Below are positions 60,651 to 64,000 of a DNA stretch of 64,000 bases, piece by piece. Origin of the DNA: Streptomyces sp. NBC_01314 (GTDB lineage: Bacteria > Actinomycetota > Actinomycetes > Streptomycetales > Streptomycetaceae); contig NZ_CP108394.1 of assembly GCF_041435215.1 (NCBI RefSeq), positions 2,852,001 to 2,916,000 of the forward strand, given 5' to 3'. A program made the translations under genes and the position numbers. Each line of letters opens with the position of its first letter. Position 1 is the first letter of the stretch. The notes below the pieces were generated by a model, which saw nothing but the letters and a program-made list of their open reading frames with translations, was not told the origin of the DNA and did no database searches.

Positions 60651-60696
60651 CGGGAGGCCGAGCGGACCGCCTGCTCCGGCTGACGCGCGGGCCCGT

Positions 60697-61368
60697 TCAG
60701 GCCGCGCGGCGGGTCGTCAGGGCGCAGGCCACGGCCGTGGCGGCCGCCGTGAGGAGCCCGGCCGCGATCAGGGGCAGGACGGGGACCGGGATCGTCGCGT
60801 GCTGCGAGCCGTCGACCAGGGCCGTGACCGCGATCCGGGCCGGGGACCCGGCCACCACCAGGGCCAGCAGCGCGCCGAGGAGCAGGGTGGGAACGGCTCG
60901 GCCCGGCGAGCGCAGCAGCGGCCAGTTCGTGAGCGCGCCGACCGCCGTTCCGAGGAGGGCGCAGACGAGCACGGCCAGGAAGCCCGCGCCGCCCGCCGGG
61001 AGTGACTCCACGCGCGTCTGGTGGTCCGTGCTCGTGGGGGCGCTGATGATCGTGACGAGAACCGTGGCCACCGTGCCGAGGAGCACGGCCGCCGAGAACG
61101 CGACCAGGACGCAGGCCAGGTGCGCCCGGCCCGGTCCGGCCGCCGCGCCCGTACAACTGCGGGCGGCGGGCGGCTCGTTGGTGACGCAGATCCGCGTCAG
61201 CCAGGCGGACACGGGCAGCAGCGCGGCGGCCGTGTAGCCGAGGGAGTCGAGCACCGGCTGCCCGCTCTGCACACCGATGCCGAGGAACGCCGCGTACAGG
61301 ATGACGGGCGGCAGCCAGCGCTGGGAGCGCACGAGGAGGGCGGCCTGGTAGCGGAGCAGGGCGGTCAT
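60697..61368 (-). CDS. ABC transporter membrane protein
   Basis: 223 aa, ATG at 61368 overlapping the ATPase stop (TGATG). Six hydrophobic stretches, among them PPVILYAAFLGIGVQSGQPV, HLACVLVAFSAAVLLGTVAT and IPVLPLIAAGLLTAAATAVA. It belongs to the ABC-2-like permeases and forms the channel for the ATPase encoded upstream. Substrate unknown; neighbours give no clue. Confidence 0.8.
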   Translation of the reverse strand: MTALLRYQAALLVRSQRWLPPVILYAAFLGIGVQSGQPVLDSLGYTAAALLPVSAWLTRICVTNEPPAARSCTGAAAGPGRAHLACVLVAFSAAVLLGTVATVLVTIISAPTSTDHQTRVESLPAGGAGFLAVLVCALLGTAVGALTNWPLLRSPGRAVPTLLLGALLALVVAGSPARIAVTALVDGSQHATIPVPVLPLIAAGLLTAAATAVACALTTRRAA

Positions 61369-62375
61369 CAGGAGCTCTCCACTTCCATTTCCGGTGCCAT
61401 TTCCGGTGCCATTTCCACTTCCTTGCGCCGTTTTTGTGCCGGTGCCGGTGCCGGTGCCGGTTCAGCCGGGGCTTCGGGTTCCGGCGAGTCGGCCGGAGCG
61501 CGAGCCGGACCCACGCTCACCACGTGCCAGGGCGGGCGAGCCTCCAGCAACGCCCTGAGCAGGGCGTCCGAGCCGGCCTGCGGCACGGTGAACCGGTGCG
61601 CCCCGGAGGCCGTCTCCTCGACGGCCGTCACCAGTTTCCGTACCCCGTCCGGGACTTGGGCACCCGACGGTCCCCGCCCCTCCACGACGACAGAGACGGA
61701 GACGGCCGGCCGGCGGTCACCCACCTCCGCCGGCGAAGTCCCCTTCCCACCAAGGAGGTCGAGGGAGCCCCCGACCACCGCGTACGTCGCGTCCGGCGCC
61801 CCCGCCAGCCGCCTCGGGTCATGGTCGACGAACACCGCCGCGGCCCCGGCGGCGGTCCGCTCGACCACCACGCGCTCCAGCTCGTCGCGGGCGTCGGCGT
61901 CCAGACCGGTCCACGCCTCGTCGAGGACGAGCAACTCCGGTCCGGCGAGCAGGGCTTGGGCCACGGCGACCTTCTGGCTGCTGCCCTTGGAGAGTTCCCC
62001 CATGGGCGTACGGGCGTACTCGGCGGCCCCGAAGCGCTCCAGCCACTCGGCGGCCGCGCGGGCGGCGGCCGGGCGGTCCAGGCCGTGGACGGCGCCGAGA
62101 TGCGTGAGGTACTCGGCGGCGGTGAACGGCAGTGCGGCGGGGAAGCGTTCGGGGACGTACGCCGTGCGCGGGCGCCCCGTCGCCCGGCCCTCCGTGGGGG
62201 CGTCGAGCCCGGCGAGGACGCGGAGCAGCGTCGACTTGCCGGTGCCGTTCGCGCCCTCGACCCGGATCAGCGCGCCGGGGGCGATCTCCAGGTCGACGCC
62301 GCGCAGCACCCAGGCGCCCCGGAACCCGTAGCGGCGGCCGACACCCTCCAGCCTCAGCAGTAACTCACGTTCCAT
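61368..62375 (-). CDS. ABC transporter ATP-binding protein
   Basis: 335 aa, ATG at 62375 with GAGG upstream. Walker A GANGTGKSTLLRVLAG, signature GELSKGSSQKVAVAQALL (usual LSGGQ variant), Walker B LLVLDEAWTGLD and switch His in VFVDHDPRR. The C-terminal ~110 residues are a separate acidic domain ending in repeats (EMAPEMAPEMEVESS), with an Ala-Pro run (PAPAPAPAQ) encoded by simple repeats. Translationally coupled to the permease gene. The LSKGS signature is typical of ABC-2-type exporters. Confidence 0.9.
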   Translation of the reverse strand: MERELLLRLEGVGRRYGFRGAWVLRGVDLEIAPGALIRVEGANGTGKSTLLRVLAGLDAPTEGRATGRPRTAYVPERFPAALPFTAAEYLTHLGAVHGLDRPAAARAAAEWLERFGAAEYARTPMGELSKGSSQKVAVAQALLAGPELLVLDEAWTGLDADARDELERVVVERTAAGAAAVFVDHDPRRLAGAPDATYAVVGGSLDLLGGKGTSPAEVGDRRPAVSVSVVVEGRGPSGAQVPDGVRKLVTAVEETASGAHRFTVPQAGSDALLRALLEARPPWHVVSVGPARAPADSPEPEAPAEPAPAPAPAQKRRKEVEMAPEMAPEMEVESS

Positions 62376-62446
62376 GCCCCCATCCTCGTACAAGCGGGCG
62401 AGTACGTGTCCCGGGTAACGCGTCTTCCGCCTGGCAGACTGGGCGG

Positions 62447-63205
62447 GTGACCACGAACGACCTGACCCCCACCCCGGCCCCGGCCCCTGCTCCCGCTCCC
62501 GCTCCCGCCCAGGACAGCCCCTTCCGGGACGAGCGGACCGCGCGTGACGAGGCCCCGCAGTTCGTACTGCCCCTGGTCGCGCGCATCGAGCGGGACGCTC
62601 CCCCGGCGCGTACGGACGCGCTGGAGACGGCGGCGCGGGCGGTGTTGGTGATGCTGAGCGACACGCGGTCGCTGGGCGACGGAGAATGGGCCGAGGCGAT
62701 GCGGAGCTGGCAGGACGCCCGGATCAGGAAGGTGGTCCGGCGGGCGCGCGGCGCGGAGTGGCGGCGGGCCGAGGCGCTGCCGGGGATCACTGTGGCGGGC
62801 AAGTCGGCCGAGGTGCGCGTCTTCCCGCCGGTCCCCCTCGACGGCTGGCCCAAGGATCTGGCCCGCCTCCAGGTCTCCGGCACGGACCTCGACGACCCGG
62901 AACCGCCGGCCGATCCCGACCCCGCCGCTCCCGTCCTCTGGCTGAACCCCGAGGTCGACATGTCGGCGGGCAAGGCGATGGCCCAGGCGGGTCACGGCGC
63001 CCAGCTCGCCTGGTGGGACCTCGACGACGCGGCCCGCGCCGCCTGGCGGGACGCGGGCTTCCCGCTCGCCGTCCGCACGGCCGCCCCCGCCCACTGGCAG
63101 GCCCTCACCACCGCCGGCCTCCCCCTCGTCCGAGACGCGGGCTTCACCGAGGTCGCCCCGGGCTCCTGCACGGTGGTCGCCGACCATCGGGCGCTGCGCG
63201 GCTGA
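62447..63205 (+). CDS. PTH2-type peptidyl-tRNA hydrolase-like protein
   Basis: 252 aa, GTG at 62447. N-terminal 20 residues contain a PAPAPAPAPAPA run. The C-terminal ~110 residues match the PTH2 fold: LWLNPEVDMSAGKAMAQAGH, GAQLAWWDLDD and GSCTVVADHRAL; Lys-Ala-x-x-Q-x-x-H is the family signature. PTH2 enzymes release peptides from tRNA; in actinobacteria these proteins are extra to the Pth1 enzyme. The N-terminal half (LPLVARIERDAPPARTDALE) is of unknown function. It diverges from the ABC genes. Confidence 0.85.
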   Translation: MTTNDLTPTPAPAPAPAPAPAQDSPFRDERTARDEAPQFVLPLVARIERDAPPARTDALETAARAVLVMLSDTRSLGDGEWAEAMRSWQDARIRKVVRRARGAEWRRAEALPGITVAGKSAEVRVFPPVPLDGWPKDLARLQVSGTDLDDPEPPADPDPAAPVLWLNPEVDMSAGKAMAQAGHGAQLAWWDLDDAARAAWRDAGFPLAVRTAAPAHWQALTTAGLPLVRDAGFTEVAPGSCTVVADHRALRG

Positions 63206-63435
63206 GCCCCCGGTCACCCGAAGGCGCGGCGGGCCGACAACCGGCGCCCGCCCGAACTCATCGACCGCCGTCCGCCCGAGTCGCGTTGAATCGTGTCCGC
63301 CTGACCCTCCGCCCGAACTGGATCTGCTCAGCCGCTTCAAAGCCCGTTGAACAACTCCGCCGCCCCACACGTACTCCCCGGTACTGGCCAAGTAACTGTT
63401 CCAACGACCAGTTGGCATCATCCGGGAGGATTACT

Positions 63436-64000
63436 TTGCGGCGTCTCAACGGCTCGCTCATCGCCAGCCTTGCCCTCGTCGTCACCGTCGGCGCGCTGGC
63501 GTTCCCCGTATGGTCCTACGCCGACCGCTCGGGCACCGCTCAGGCCAACATGGCCGCCGGCTCGGTGAACACCCAGTGGGGGCCGCTGACGGCCTCCGAC
63601 CGGGATCTGATCATGCGTGTGCGGCTGGCTGGGCTCTGGGAGCTGCCCGCCGCCGAGAAGGCGATGGCGCGGTCGAAGAGCCCTCAGGTGAAGGAGGCGG
63701 CCGACCACCTGATCGTGGGCCACAAGGACCTCGACGAGCGGGTGCGGGCCGTGGCCTCCCAGCTGGGCATGGAGCTGCCGAACGTGCCGAACGAGCAGCA
63801 GCAGGGCTTCCTCCAGCAGATGGACAACGCGACGGACGACCAGTTCGACCGGGTGTGGGCCAACCTGCTGCGCTCCGCCCACGGCAAGATCTTCCCGGCC
63901 ATCGGGACGATCCGGAACCAGACCGAGAACACCCTGGTGCGCCAGCTGGCCTCGGACACCAACCAGACCGTGCTCGACCACATCACGTTCCTGGAGAAGA
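63436..64000 (+). CDS. DUF4142 secreted protein, 3' end beyond the window
   Basis: TTG start with GGGAGGA six bases upstream; 188 residues are visible and the frame is still open. N-terminal membrane/signal segment (LIASLALVVTVGALAFPVWS), then the DUF4142 four-helix bundle: LTASDRDLIMRVRLAGLWEL, AEKAMARSKSPQVKEAADHL, HKDLDERVRAVASQLGMELP, TLVRQLASDTNQTVLDHITF. DUF4142 proteins are ferritin-like exported proteins of unclear role. A 230-bp upstream region holds its promoter. Confidence 0.87.
   Translation, partial: MRRLNGSLIASLALVVTVGALAFPVWSYADRSGTAQANMAAGSVNTQWGPLTASDRDLIMRVRLAGLWELPAAEKAMARSKSPQVKEAADHLIVGHKDLDERVRAVASQLGMELPNVPNEQQQGFLQQMDNATDDQFDRVWANLLRSAHGKIFPAIGTIRNQTENTLVRQLASDTNQTVLDHITFLEK

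Overview
This 64 kb window is chromosomal DNA from a Streptomyces (or a very close actinomycete). GC content is very high, GTG and TTG starts are common, and several families are typical of the genus: conservons, a WhiJ-like HTH/DUF397/ATPase group, SARP-NB-ARC regulators and the DUF6230/DUF6114 pair. Leucine TTA codons are nearly absent; the few that occur are mostly in regulators. No rRNA, tRNA, phage, plasmid, IS or CRISPR locus was recognised. There is no polyketide or peptide core enzyme, so this is a regulatory, carbohydrate-use and housekeeping region rather than a classic antibiotic cluster.

Layout. 1-7.4 kb: the truncated end of a DUF89 phosphatase, a zinc-ribbon membrane protein, a secreted subtilase, a membrane-anchored lytic polysaccharide monooxygenase, a small secreted protein and the DUF6230/DUF6114 pair. 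7.4-23 kb is the regulatory core. It holds a CYP154-like P450 facing a minus-strand conservon (kinase-like CvnA, roadblock CvnB, DUF742 CvnC, GTPase CvnD, and a CYP157-like P450 with EVLW where ExxR is expected), then an AraC regulator. A second conservon with a GAF protein, an acyl-CoA dehydrogenase and a reduced roadblock/GTPase pair follow. 23-26 kb: a WhiJ-like group (HATPase anti-sigma-like protein, HTH-DUF5753, DUF397) plus a SAM methyltransferase. 26-33 kb: a beta-galactoside locus (LacI regulator, two GH35 enzymes, MFS transporter) with a palindrome inside the likely promoter.

33-46 kb: a GNAT acetyltransferase, an FAD oxidoreductase, two tandem SARP-NB-ARC regulators (the second without TPRs), an AraC regulator, an HSL-type esterase, and an alpha/beta-hydrolase gene broken by a 45-bp dispersed repeat. 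A DUF6545-type membrane protein follows. 46-51 kb is core genome: msrB, murC, a small acidic protein, a RibD-like reductase and a ZapE-type ATPase. 51-56 kb: carbonic anhydrase with a SulP transporter, an SPFH protein and a Tat-exported PhoX-like phosphatase. 56-60 kb: a two-gene operon of unknown function whose second product ends in an Imm1-like immunity domain, next to a DUF397 remnant. 60-64 kb: polysaccharide deacetylase, a 50-aa Cys protein, an ABC transporter, a PTH2-like protein and a truncated DUF4142 protein.

Two families of short dispersed intergenic repeats, several low-copy tandem repeats and a number of perfect inverted repeats near promoters lie between the genes. An 18-bp sequence is shared exactly by the promoter region next to the CYP154-like gene and that of the first conservon. 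TTA codons, which would need the bldA tRNA, are in both AraC regulators, one CvnC and the SAM methyltransferase.
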